From contig CANBYN010000001.1 in NCBI GenBank assembly GCA_947373615.1, forward strand, positions 1 through 43,276: DNA of 43,276 nt. Reading direction: 5' to 3'. This DNA is from Burkholderiaceae bacterium (GTDB taxonomy: Bacteria; Pseudomonadota; Gammaproteobacteria; Burkholderiales; Burkholderiaceae). This document shows positions 16,550 to 23,534 of this stretch, piece by piece (within the stretch, counting starts at the first letter, position 1; the number at the start of each line of letters is the position of its first letter). Under the pieces are notes generated by a model. That model was not told the origin of the DNA. It did no database searches and saw nothing but the letters and a program-made list of their open reading frames with translations. The position numbers and the translations under genes were made by a program.

Positions 16550-16630
16550 CTGCTCCAAAATTGCCAAAAAAGAGTCAAGCCGCCCAAGGGGGTCCGAGAC
16601 GGAATCAATCAAGGCCGAGGATGACCAATC
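16550..16630 (-). repeat. tRNA-Phe 3'-end relic 7 (most distal)
   Basis: Follows the sodC stop directly: the minus strand reads TAG GATTGGTCATCC then a T-arm-like GATTGATTCCGTCTCGGACC. Against the first 22 bases of the tRNA 3' end (16587-16608) there are six mismatches. The terminator part is eroded. The flank GGATTGGTCATCCTCGGCC closely matches the flank of the relic at 20562-20642. Confidence 0.68.
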
Positions 16631-17155
16631 CTACTTAATAAGCCCGCATGCAATTCTTGGGCCCGAGTTCCCTGCTGGTTGTGATTTGTAATCATCAGGG
16701 TCGCGATGAACAACAACAGATCTTCCCAATATTCCAGTTGGCCCACTGTTAACAGCAAACCCGCTTAACTTTGCTGAATAAACTGCATTGCCATTGGAAT
16801 CCGATTTAATGTTTGGCATATCTCCAGCATGGTTTGCGCCGCTTCCAGGCATACCATGTGATTGAACATCCGGATTAAAATGTCCACCTGCGCTGGTTGC
16901 ATCTGGAGCCGAGCAATCTCCCTTTTCATGGATATGAAATCCTTGCTCGGCATTGGGCTTCAATCCTGAAAAGTTTCCGGATACCAATACATCATGCCCT
17001 TGCCATACAAAATTAACCGTACCTTTTACATTCGATCCCGAGCGTGCATCAAGGTTGGCAGATGCTTTTTGTCCTGCTCCATGCTCCATTGATTGGCATG
17101 CTGCCAAAGTCAGAGCCGCAAGAACACCCATAGTTAAACAAATGCCTTTAGCCAT
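16631..17155 (-). CDS. sodC: Cu/Zn superoxide dismutase (periplasmic lipoprotein)
   Basis: Dismutates superoxide in the periplasm. A lipoprotein signal with lipobox LAAC (about residues 16-19 from ATG at 17155) anchors it. Metal-site motifs are present: GFHIHEKGDC (copper histidines and the disulfide Cys), GGHFNP (bridging region), ANHAGDMPNI (zinc-site His and Asp), VVVHRDPDDY, and IACGLI with the second disulfide Cys. Length is 174 residues. ATG at 17155 has AGGGAG seven bases upstream; the adjacent GTG is less well placed. The stop codon TAG forms the first bases of tRNA relic 7, and relic 6 lies upstream, so it is a one-gene cassette. Confidence 0.95.
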   Translation of the reverse strand: MAKGICLTMGVLAALTLAACQSMEHGAGQKASANLDARSGSNVKGTVNFVWQGHDVLVSGNFSGLKPNAEQGFHIHEKGDCSAPDATSAGGHFNPDVQSHGMPGSGANHAGDMPNIKSDSNGNAVYSAKLSGFAVNSGPTGILGRSVVVHRDPDDYKSQPAGNSGPRIACGLIK

Positions 17156-17280
17156 CACTCATCTCCCTTATTTCTATTGATCTAGGATAGATCTTGCCTG
17201 ATTCTCACAAAAACACTCTTTAAGCAAAATAAAGACCTCGTTCCAAGTAGTCTTATTAGTTTATTTCATGGCTAAGTAAT

Positions 17281-17371
17281 AAATACCAAATTCGCCTTTG
17301 GGTAGTTTTGGTATTCTTAGCTGGTCAGGGATGGAATCAAATCACTATCGCATGGATGTTTCATCTGGCCG
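17281..17371 (-). repeat. tRNA-Phe 3'-end relic 6
   Basis: Lies between the tautomerase stop and the sodC leader. T-arm/acceptor-like part at about 17318-17340, with six mismatches and one inserted base against the tRNA-Phe 3' end. The adjoining segment AAGAATACCAAAACTACC keeps the sequence found downstream of the tRNA CCA in the other copies, followed by a weak hairpin remnant. Confidence 0.66.
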
Positions 17372-17761
17372 TCAATGATGATATCTATATTCCTGAGTCT
17401 TTCCTCCATAACCATAGGAGGCCGCCCTAACATCTTGAACATGGATATAGCTTTCTTCATGCAAGTTGCCCAGAATTCTCTCAAAGCCCTCAAATGCCTC
17501 TTTGATGTATTGAGCCTTTTCATCCTTGGTATTGGTTTCATCAGTTACTTTGATGTCAAAGTAAAAACTGTTTTTACCTTGCTCACTCAATAAGCGACCG
17601 CCTACAAACCAAGAGTCATCATCTACATAGTTAATCGTAATAGCTATAACTTCCTTTTTCTTGCCCAAGATTCTGTGAGTAAGATCAAGAAGTAATTCAT
17701 TTATCTTTTTTGTAGTTTCTACTGACTTTTTACTGCTGACTTTGACATTTATGATTGGCAT
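17372..17761 (-). CDS. Tautomerase family protein (4-oxalocrotonate tautomerase-like)
   Basis: The protein begins MPIINVKVSS, giving the catalytic amino-terminal Pro after Met removal. An ITINYVDDDSWFVGG segment follows, the pattern of 4-OT-superfamily tautomerases of about 125-130 residues. The substrate is unknown. AGGA lies nine bases before the ATG. It is 53 bp downstream of the marR gene on the same strand, and one of two near-identical palindromes sits in that gap, so MarR probably controls it directly. It ends the cassette just before relic 6. Confidence 0.85.
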   Translation of the reverse strand: MPIINVKVSSKKSVETTKKINELLLDLTHRILGKKKEVIAITINYVDDDSWFVGGRLLSEQGKNSFYFDIKVTDETNTKDEKAQYIKEAFEGFERILGNLHEESYIHVQDVRAASYGYGGKTQEYRYHH

Positions 17762-17775
17762 AACATTTTCCTAAT

Positions 17776-17793
17776 TAGTTAGCTATACAACTA
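17776..17793. promoter_or_regulatory. Putative MarR operator 1 (marR-tautomerase gap)
   Basis: TAGTTAGCTATACAACTA, an imperfect palindrome (TAGTT...AACTA). A copy differing at one base lies upstream of marR (18249-18266). It sits just upstream of the tautomerase ribosome-binding site. Confidence 0.72.
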
Positions 17794-17814
17794 TATGATC
17801 TAAAAATAGGGGCA

Positions 17815-18228
17815 CTACAAGGCATCACTAATTCCCCTTAACCTTTGTACGACATCTAGAAACTCATTTGCTCCTAATAACTTTTTTAGCTTCTTGGTCA
17901 CTTCACCGCTTGCAGCGTTGAGCCCAGCCCTCATGGCCTTAGCCTTCTTGGTGGGATGAATTTCAACTTCACGAGCATCATGTGCTGATGGGAATCTTTC
18001 TATTAGCCCTAAATTCTCGAGCCCATCTAAACCTCGAGATACAGTCGGCTTAGTGATATTCATTTCTTTAGCCAGGACATTTGGATAAGACAGTGGCTTT
18101 TCCAAAACCACCCTTAGCATGAATGCTTGTGAAGGCGTCAACCCAAAAGGTTTAAACGCCAGCGTCCATTCCCGTTCTAACTTACGAGCTAGTGATGTGG
18201 TATTGAAATATAGGCATTGTTCAAACAT
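17815..18228 (-). CDS. MarR-family transcriptional regulator
   Basis: A 137-residue winged-helix repressor: an N-terminal dimerisation helix (TTSLARKLEREWTLAFKPFGLT), SYPNVLAKEMNITKPTVSRGLDGLENLGLIERFPSAHDAREVEIHP-type helix-turn-helix and wing (residues about 46-90), and a C-terminal helix. Ligand unknown. It shares two near-identical palindromic sites with the downstream tautomerase gene, which implies autorepression and control of that gene. No ribosome-binding site precedes the ATG, and a good promoter places the transcription start at about the ATG, so the mRNA is probably leaderless. Confidence 0.9.
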   Translation of the reverse strand: MFEQCLYFNTTSLARKLEREWTLAFKPFGLTPSQAFMLRVVLEKPLSYPNVLAKEMNITKPTVSRGLDGLENLGLIERFPSAHDAREVEIHPTKKAKAMRAGLNAASGEVTKKLKKLLGANEFLDVVQRLRGISDAL

Positions 18229-18234
18229 GTAATA

Positions 18235-18263
18235 ATTGTAACATCATTTAGTTAGCTATGCAA
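18235..18263 (-). promoter_or_regulatory. Sigma70-type promoter of marR
   Basis: On the minus strand TTGCAT (18263-18258), a 17-bp spacer and TACAAT (18240-18235). The expected start point about seven bases on coincides with the marR ATG at 18228. The -35 box lies inside the operator palindrome. Confidence 0.65.
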
Positions 18264-18266
18264 CTA
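18249..18266. promoter_or_regulatory. Putative MarR operator 2 (upstream of marR)
   Basis: TAGTTAGCTATGCAACTA, the near-identical partner of 17776-17793 (one base differs). It covers the -35 box of the marR promoter, as expected for autorepression. Confidence 0.72.
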
Positions 18267-18349
18267 TTGTAGAGAATACAGTTATAAAAGTCATTATCTG
18301 ACTCTGCTATAGAAAATTAGTTTGTCCTTTTAAAGGATGTTTAATAAAA

Positions 18350-18366
18350 AGAGGCTAAAGGCCTCT
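18350..18366 (-). terminator. Rho-independent terminator of the GNAT gene
   Basis: Minus strand AGAGGC CTTTA GCCTCT followed by TTTTATT. The stem overlaps the TAG stop codon of the acetyltransferase gene. Confidence 0.8.
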
Positions 18367-18811
18367 AATCCAGCAAAAGCCTATAAGGGGTCATCTTAGA
18401 CTTCACAAAGCCTTTCTTTTGATAAAAAGATTGGGCTTTTGTATTTTCAATATCCGTTAATAAGGTAATTCGATTACAGGACTCTTTTATTGCCTCGCTA
18501 ACCGCATAATCAATTAACTGGGAACCAATTCCTTTGCCTCTGAATTTTGATAGAACAACCATATCTTCAAGGATGGCTACTTTAGAGCCTAGGGCGGTAG
18601 ATTCCGTAAATAGTAGATTAATCATGCCTAATATTTTTTTATTATCTCTGGCAACTAAAACTATGCCGATCTTTGGATCAAGCATGATTTTGATAAGGGC
18701 TTTTCTTTGAGATTCTGAATGAGGCTCAAACTCTGCCTCTTGCTCAAAAAGAGTCTTCAATAACTCAACGAGTTCCGGAATATCTGAATAGATGGCCCTT
18801 GTAAATTTCAT
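18365..18811 (-). CDS. GNAT-family N-acetyltransferase
   Basis: 148 residues with a complete GNAT pattern: an N-terminal FTRAIYSDIPELVELLKTLF strand-helix, VAILEDMVVLSKFRGKGIGSQLIDYA as the acetyl-CoA motif, and ITLLTDIENTKAQSFYQKKGF at the end. Substrate unknown. It is the first gene after relic 5 in the direction of transcription, with its own terminator, separating it from the marR-tautomerase pair although they share a cassette interval. Confidence 0.88.
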   Translation of the reverse strand: MKFTRAIYSDIPELVELLKTLFEQEAEFEPHSESQRKALIKIMLDPKIGIVLVARDNKKILGMINLLFTESTALGSKVAILEDMVVLSKFRGKGIGSQLIDYAVSEAIKESCNRITLLTDIENTKAQSFYQKKGFVKSKMTPYRLLLD

Positions 18812-18865
18812 TGGTCAATTTTATTAATCTTGTCATCCCAATCAACGGAATACCGCATGCCATAC

Positions 18866-18947
18866 CAAATGAAACTATTCCAACTAGAGCGCTATTAAAT
18901 TTCTTAGTGGTCCGCGGTGAAATCAACTAGTGATGGGATGTGCAACC
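18866..18947 (-). repeat. tRNA-Phe 3'-end relic 5
   Basis: Begins at the TPR gene stop (TAG GGTTGCACATCC on the minus strand). T-arm/acceptor-like part 18905-18926 has six mismatches in 22 against the tRNA. AAGAAAT follows the CCA-equivalent, but the terminator hairpin has been lost. A CATTT tail near the left end is still shared with other copies. Confidence 0.68.
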
Positions 18948-19394
18948 CTATTTCTTAGACTTATATTTTTGTATAGCCTCTTTTAAGTCTGAGTATTCCT
19001 CACAGCCAAAGTTGCAGGCCTTGTCTAATCTTGCCAATAATGCCTCAGCACCAGGCAGATCATTATTAATTAACTTTAGCTTCCCGTAATATTCAAGAGC
19101 GCCGCGATGATTTGGATCTATTTTTAAGGCAGCTTGATAGTACTTTTCTGCCCCTGCCAAATCAGGCGGCTGTTTCTTACGAAGACTGTAGCCCATCAAG
19201 TTATTCCAATCGGCTGAACTTGTATCATTGGCACCTTGTAACTGTTTGATGGCCTGATCATATTTTTCGGCTTTAATGCTTGCCCTTGACTCGGTTAACC
19301 AAGTTGGGTCTGACTTAACAGGCGCAGTATCTGCCCCATAAGATAAGCCAACCATTGAAAGGAGCAATAGAAGCACTGAGAGTGTTTTTTTCAT
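18948..19394 (-). CDS. Exported TPR-repeat protein
   Basis: From the ATG at 19394 the product has a signal peptide (MKKTLSVLLLLLSMVGLSYG, cleavage probably before ADTAP) and then about 125 residues of tetratricopeptide-like helices: AEKYDQAIKQLQGANDT, DWNNLMGYSLRKK, AEKYYQAALKIDPNHRGALEYYGKLKL and PGAEALLARLDKAC. TPRs mediate protein-protein contacts; the partner is unknown and the location is periplasmic. The frame extends 27 residues upstream, but that would bury the signal peptide. It is a single-gene cassette between relics 4 and 5, with its stop TAG forming the relic's first bases. Confidence 0.85.
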   Translation of the reverse strand: MKKTLSVLLLLLSMVGLSYGADTAPVKSDPTWLTESRASIKAEKYDQAIKQLQGANDTSSADWNNLMGYSLRKKQPPDLAGAEKYYQAALKIDPNHRGALEYYGKLKLINNDLPGAEALLARLDKACNFGCEEYSDLKEAIQKYKSKK

Positions 19395-19462
19395 TTTATA
19401 GCCTGTAGTTGATAGCCCCTCTTTTATAAACCGATTATTCAATTCCCGCTTGAGAGGAGGAT

Positions 19463-19546
19463 AAATAAAAATCACCCGTAGATGGTTTTGGTATTTCTTG
19501 GTGGTCTTGGACAGAATCGACCAGAGCCAAGGAGGCTTAACCCCAT
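19463..19546 (-). repeat. tRNA-Phe 3'-end relic 4
   Basis: Lies immediately behind the SbtA stop. T-arm/acceptor-like part 19499-19520 has five mismatches in 22. It is followed by AAGAAATACCAAAACCATC and a recognisable but imperfect terminator hairpin (CATCTACGGGTG) with TTTTTATTT. Confidence 0.76.
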
Positions 19547-20503
19547 CTAATAAGTTAGCCCGGCAACATAAGCGTAAAGCGGAATTCCCAGGATGATATT
19601 AAAAGGGAAGGTAATTCCTAAAGACATCCCCATATATAAAGCGGGATTTACTTCAGGAAGAGCGTGCCTTAATACTGCTGGCACAGCAATGTAAGAAGCG
19701 CTGGCGGCAAGCACCATTAATAAAACGGTATCGCCTAGAGGTAAACCCAGCGACTTACAGAGTCCCAATGCGATAGAGGCATGAACTAAGGGGGCCCCAA
19801 TTGCATAAAATAAAGTAATGAGCGGTTTTCCTTTTAATCCCACAAAGTTCTTAGCCGCCATCAATCCCATATCGAGCAGGAAGAAAGCAAGCATCCCCTT
19901 AAATAGGTCGATTGAAAATGGGGCCATTATTTTTTGGCCAGCGTCACCACTCACCAAACCAACCATCATCGAACCCAATAAAAGAAGCTGCGCCCCATCG
20001 GTAAATGATTCGTGAAAAATCTTTGACATACCTACGGACTGTTTTGAATTGGAAGCTGACATCCTCGCTTTGTTTGCTAATAAGATTGCCAGAATAATTG
20101 CGGGCGATTCCATCAAGGCCATTGCGGCAGCCATATGTCCACCAAACGCAATGCCATATTGATCAAGTGCTTGCGTTGCGGTGATAAAAGTAACAGCACT
20201 CACTGAGCCATAAGTTGCGGCAATGGCGGCCGCATCATAGTTATTAAGCTTGGTTCTTAAAACAGCATAACCTATTATAGGAATGATGATTGCTAGAAAT
20301 ATTGCCAGTCCAAGTGCCAAACCAATCTCAAGAGTAAAGCCTGATTTATGAAGTGCAAAGCCGCCCTTCAAGCCCAAAGCCATCAAGAGATATAAGGATA
20401 AAAATCTAGCTATGGGCTGAGGAATTTCTAGATTGGATTTCACTGCACCAGCAAAGGCACCAAAGACAAAGAAGAGAATTGCTGGATCCAAGAGATTACT
20501 CAC
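19547..20503 (-). CDS. sbtA: Sodium-dependent bicarbonate permease, SbtA family
   Basis: A 318-residue polytopic membrane protein of the SbtA (DUF897) family. It shows FLSLYLLMALGLKGGFAL near residue 40, TYGSVSAVTFITATQALD mid-protein, MAAAMALMESPAIILAILLA, and the late ASASYIAVPAVLRHALPEVNPALYMGMSLGITFPFNI. In cyanobacteria SbtA imports bicarbonate with Na+. Heterotroph homologues may serve anaplerotic carboxylation or pH balance. The start is GTG at 20503, without a visible ribosome-binding site. No SbtB (PII-like) partner gene lies beside it. It is a single-gene cassette between relics 3 and 4. Confidence 0.9.
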   Translation of the reverse strand: MSNLLDPAILFFVFGAFAGAVKSNLEIPQPIARFLSLYLLMALGLKGGFALHKSGFTLEIGLALGLAIFLAIIIPIIGYAVLRTKLNNYDAAAIAATYGSVSAVTFITATQALDQYGIAFGGHMAAAMALMESPAIILAILLANKARMSASNSKQSVGMSKIFHESFTDGAQLLLLGSMMVGLVSGDAGQKIMAPFSIDLFKGMLAFFLLDMGLMAAKNFVGLKGKPLITLFYAIGAPLVHASIALGLCKSLGLPLGDTVLLMVLAASASYIAVPAVLRHALPEVNPALYMGMSLGITFPFNIILGIPLYAYVAGLTY

Positions 20504-20561
20504 GTTTATATCTTAGGTAATTTTAGAAGTCCTTGCATTAGCCCCACATAGTTTGAGGGCT

Positions 20562-20642
20562 AAATGAAAAACCACTCGAAAGTGGCTTTTGGTGTTGCTG
20601 GTGGCCTTAGGTGAAATCGATCGGGCCCGAGGATGCCTAATC
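20562..20642 (-). repeat. tRNA-Phe 3'-end relic 3
   Basis: Begins right after the UDG-like gene stop: TAG GATTAGGCATCC, which can fold as a four-base-pair stem with a seven-base loop like an anticodon arm. T-arm/acceptor-like part 20599-20620 has five mismatches in 22. The terminator hairpin GCCACTTTCGAGTGG with TTTTTCATTT is still well kept. Confidence 0.8.
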
Positions 20643-21227
20643 CTACTTTAATACTGCTTTTACTTTCCTTCTAAGAGTCGGCAAAATCTCTTCTTCAAAC
20701 CAGGGATTCTTTTTCAGCCAAATATTATTTCTTGGGCTTGGATGCGGCAAAGGAATGGCCTTGGGCCAATAATTCTTCCATGCCATAACTGTTTCAGTCA
20801 AATTCTCATTATTGCCATCATCTAAATGCCACGCTTGAGCATATTGACCAATAATAATAGTTAGCCTAATGTTTGGCAGTTTTTCTAATAGCTTTACTCT
20901 CCAGGTATCGGCACATTCCGGCCTTGGGGGAAGATCACCCGATTTGCCTGTTCCCGGAAAACAAAAACCCATTGGAAGAAGAGCAATCCTCGTTTCGTCA
21001 TAAAAGACTTCTTTATCAATGCCCATCCATTCTCTTAATCGATCGCCACTAGGATCATTAAATGGAATTCCTGTTTCATGAACTCGGCTACCCGGCGCTT
21101 GGCCAGCTATGAGGATCTTTGCCGAACTACTCACCTGAATAATTGGTCGTGGGCCTAGTGGCAAATGATTGGCACATAAAGTACAGGAGCGAATTTCATT
21201 AACGAGCTTGGTGAGGGATAGGCTCAT
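20643..21227 (-). CDS. Uracil-DNA glycosylase superfamily protein
   Basis: 194 residues from the ATG at 21227. Motifs of the Fe-S type UDG superfamily fold: RSCTLCANHLPLG near the start, AGQAPGSRVHETGIPFNDPSG (water-activating and phosphate-binding loop), PRPECADTW, and the late HPSPRNNIWLKKNPW. Only two cysteines lie in the N-terminal CTLC pair, with further Cys in FCFPG and PECAD, so a full cluster is possible but not certain. Probable role: removal of damaged bases, or a nuclease-like relative. It lies 14 bp after the KirBac gene in the same cassette, with its stop in relic 3. Confidence 0.85.
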   Translation of the reverse strand: MSLSLTKLVNEIRSCTLCANHLPLGPRPIIQVSSSAKILIAGQAPGSRVHETGIPFNDPSGDRLREWMGIDKEVFYDETRIALLPMGFCFPGTGKSGDLPPRPECADTWRVKLLEKLPNIRLTIIIGQYAQAWHLDDGNNENLTETVMAWKNYWPKAIPLPHPSPRNNIWLKKNPWFEEEILPTLRRKVKAVLK

Positions 21228-21241
21228 CAATTGAGAATACG

Positions 21242-22108
21242 CTATATTGCTTCGTCTGTCGTATCGTGAATCAAAGTCTGATCAATAAAGGCTTTCATCC
21301 CAAATTCATTGGTGCAAAATAGATCCACAAAGCGATGATTCCACCTAATATCCTCAAAGGTGTAGGTATGGTTAGAATGAATTGTTTGAGAAACGGTCTC
21401 ATCTAAACCCTTAACAGTTGCGACTAACGCGAAATCTGCTTTAGATAATTCTTCTTGAGATAACTTTGATAGAGGACTTTTTTCATCGATCGGATGAATC
21501 ACAAGCCAAGTCAATGCCAGCATGGGTGTATGGTTACGGGCCAAGCTTAAATCATATATCCGCCTTATGCTATTACCTTCTTTGGTGATCTCTTGTATGA
21601 ATAGGCTCAACTCAACTTCGGCGCCAATGATGCGGTTGTTTCTTTCATTAGCCATTCTGAACATCAAGGCAGGTTGGCCTTCGAAATTATTCACTATGGC
21701 AGTATTACTAAAGACTACTCTTGACCTTGGCAATGAAATTCTGGCAAATGCAAGAGCCGCAAACATTCCAATACCCAATAAGCCAACCATCGCTTCAATC
21801 GTGACCAAAATATGCCCATAGAGCGTTTGGGGATACATACTTCCATAACCAATAGTGGCTAGAGTTTGAACGCTAAAGAAAAAATACTCTAAAAACCCAA
21901 TGCTCTTAAGCCCTGCGATTGAATCATCCTGCAAGGAATACATGAACCCAAAAAGTAAATTAATGGCAAAAAACACAGCGACAAAAGAAGCCAAAAAACG
22001 AGGCCAGGACATTCGCACCACTAAATGATAAAAATCTATAAAGGCATTTGAAAACAGTGATGTTGAAGATCGCTTAACAGGCGTAGTCATGAAATTATTT
22101 TTATCCAT
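21242..22108 (-). CDS. Inward-rectifier potassium channel, KirBac type
   Basis: 288 residues: an N-terminal slide helix region (FIDFYHLVVRMSWPRFLASF), transmembrane helix 1, the pore helix with the selectivity filter TIGYGSM, transmembrane helix 2 (GHILVTIEAMVGLLGIGMFAALAFAR), then the Kir cytoplasmic immunoglobulin-like domain beginning RISLPRSRVVFSNTAIV. KirBac channels conduct K+ as tetramers in the inner membrane; the first structure came from Burkholderia. The gene is followed closely by the UDG-like gene and starts about 50 bp after relic 2. Confidence 0.93.
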   Translation of the reverse strand: MDKNNFMTTPVKRSSTSLFSNAFIDFYHLVVRMSWPRFLASFVAVFFAINLLFGFMYSLQDDSIAGLKSIGFLEYFFFSVQTLATIGYGSMYPQTLYGHILVTIEAMVGLLGIGMFAALAFARISLPRSRVVFSNTAIVNNFEGQPALMFRMANERNNRIIGAEVELSLFIQEITKEGNSIRRIYDLSLARNHTPMLALTWLVIHPIDEKSPLSKLSQEELSKADFALVATVKGLDETVSQTIHSNHTYTFEDIRWNHRFVDLFCTNEFGMKAFIDQTLIHDTTDEAI

Positions 22109-22159
22109 TGAAATAGCTTAACCCATTGCTTCTATCAGCACATTCGAAACACTAAGGCA

Positions 22160-22241
22160 AAAATGAAAACCACCCGAAGGTGGTTTTGGTGTTTCTTGGT
22201 GGCCCCGTGCGGAATCGACAAGGGCTTCAGTATGCCTTACT
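22160..22241 (-). repeat. tRNA-Phe 3'-end relic 2
   Basis: Lies directly behind the peroxiredoxin stop. T-arm/acceptor-like part 22197-22218 has two mismatches in 22 against the tRNA 3' end, including an intact CCA. It is followed by AAGAAACACC and a perfect terminator hairpin AAAACCACC TTCG GGTGGTTTT (22166-22187). Confidence 0.87.
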
Positions 22242-22796
22242 CTAATGGCTCTTTAAATAATCAATGACCCAAGCTGGGTCGCTATCGCTTGGAAAGATGG
22301 GATAGTGAACCGCCTCGATTACGCCATTATTAGCAATTAAGGTAACTCGCTTTAATAAAGTCATTCCAGCCGCTTCAAAGGTTGGCATATTCAATGCCTT
22401 TTGAAAGTGATGACCCTCATCACTGACAACTGGAAATGGCAGGTGGAGTCTATCAGCCATCTCTTTTTGATATTCAGTAGATTGAACACTTAAACCTACA
22501 ACCTCTGCACCCAATGCTTGAAGTTCTTGATAGTGATCCCTAAACGAACAACTCTGAGGCGTACATCCTCTTGCTCCAGGAATTTGATCCCAACCATCAG
22601 GAAGAGCAACATTGGGTTGCCCTGTCATTGGATAACAGTAGATAACCAACTTACCTTTGATGTCTCCAAAATTAACATTCTTACCATTGGTGGCATTTAA
22701 GGAAACATTGGGTAGTCTCATTCCCTTCAAATGATTGGTTGAACCATCATCTTGAGGAATGGGCAAGTCTGTAGGGAGCTGATTTAGATTTGTCAT
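22242..22796 (-). CDS. Peroxiredoxin (AhpC/TSA redoxin domain, Bcp/PrxQ-like)
   Basis: A 184-residue thiol peroxidase. VIYCYPMTGQP replaces the usual FYP entry strand. The peroxidatic and probable resolving cysteines lie in GCTPQSCSF, a C-x4-C spacing as in PrxQ/Bcp. EVVGLSVQSTEYQKEMADRL and PFPVVSDEGHHFQKAL complete the thioredoxin fold. It would reduce peroxides in the cytoplasm. The ATG lies only about 14 bases from the terminator of relic 1, with no ribosome-binding site; a TAGAAT at 22808-22803 could give a leaderless transcript. Single-gene cassette. Confidence 0.9.
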   Translation of the reverse strand: MTNLNQLPTDLPIPQDDGSTNHLKGMRLPNVSLNATNGKNVNFGDIKGKLVIYCYPMTGQPNVALPDGWDQIPGARGCTPQSCSFRDHYQELQALGAEVVGLSVQSTEYQKEMADRLHLPFPVVSDEGHHFQKALNMPTFEAAGMTLLKRVTLIANNGVIEAVHYPIFPSDSDPAWVIDYLKSH

Positions 22797-22810
22797 AGAT
22801 GAATTCTATA

Positions 22811-22893
22811 TAAAAACCGCCCATGTGTGGTTTTGGTGTTTCTTGGTGACCCGGGGCGGAATCGAACCAGGGCCGTGGATGCCTGATTTAATC
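22811..22893 (-). repeat. tRNA-Phe 3'-end relic 1 (nearest the tRNA)
   Basis: Segment 22844-22869 matches the last 26 bases of the tRNA-Phe gene with one mismatch, CCA included. It is followed by AAGAAACACCAAAACCAC and an imperfect terminator hairpin ending GGTTTTTA. It lies between the flavin reductase stop and the peroxiredoxin start. Confidence 0.88.
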
Positions 22894-23511
22894 TTATTTA
22901 GGTCTATACAACTTAAAGAGTTGTTCCTTGCCAATGGTGAAGTAATCGCCTGGCCCACCACCTCTAAGGACATGTCCTGATTCTGAAGTTTCGTAGATTC
23001 CTTCTTTTAACAAGGCCTTATCAATATGAATATTTACAACCTCACCAAGCACTAACCATGTCTGAGCCTTTTCACCTGAAATACCTTTGAGCTGAATGAT
23101 CTCAGTGCATTTACATTCAAATGCGACCTTGGCGTTGGCAACTCTTGGAGGGGCAACTAATGTTGATTTAGCTTGCTCAAGCCCTGTAGCTTCAAACTCA
23201 CTGACTTCAGGAGGATATGGAGCACACGATTGGTTCATGGCTTCCACTAAATCGAATGTAACTAAGTTCCAAACAAACTCACCTGTCTCTTCAATGTTTC
23301 TTAAGGTATCTTTATAGCCAACACTTGAAAAGCCAATAATCGGAGGGACATAGTTAAAGGCATTAAAGAAACTATATGGCGCCAAGTTCATAACCCCAGC
23401 TTTACTTTGTGTTGAGATCCACCCAATCGGCCTTGGACCCACAATGGCATTAAAAGGGTCATGTGACAAACCATGCCCATTCTTAGGTTCATACGAATAC
23501 ATATCTGTCAT
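22894..23511 (-). CDS. Flavin reductase family protein (FMN-binding split barrel)
   Basis: 205 residues: DPFNAIVGPRPIGWISTQ at the start, NLAPYSFFNAFNYVPPIIGFSS as the FMN-phosphate loop, and VLGEVVNIHIDKALL near the end, the signature order of DUF447-like flavin reductases. It may reduce flavin with NAD(P)H for a monooxygenase partner. None is adjacent; the VOC gene upstream is the only neighbour in the cassette. A good ribosome-binding site (TAAGGAA) precedes the ATG. The short sequence after the VOC stop resembles the start of the relic flanks but lacks the tRNA part. Confidence 0.88.
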   Translation of the reverse strand: MTDMYSYEPKNGHGLSHDPFNAIVGPRPIGWISTQSKAGVMNLAPYSFFNAFNYVPPIIGFSSVGYKDTLRNIEETGEFVWNLVTFDLVEAMNQSCAPYPPEVSEFEATGLEQAKSTLVAPPRVANAKVAFECKCTEIIQLKGISGEKAQTWLVLGEVVNIHIDKALLKEGIYETSESGHVLRGGGPGDYFTIGKEQLFKLYRPK

Positions 23512-23534
23512 TTCTATTCCTTAGGCGGCTGGTC

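Noticed and set aside
16550..22893. The relics as real tRNA genes or tRNA pseudogenes
   Set aside because: None has a D-arm or acceptor 5' strand, so none can fold as a tRNA. They are 3'-end copies only.
23512..23534. A relic between the VOC and flavin reductase genes (TAGGACCAGCCGCC resembles the relic flank)
   Set aside because: There is no T-arm, CCA or terminator segment. Similarity is limited to a few bases around the stop codon.
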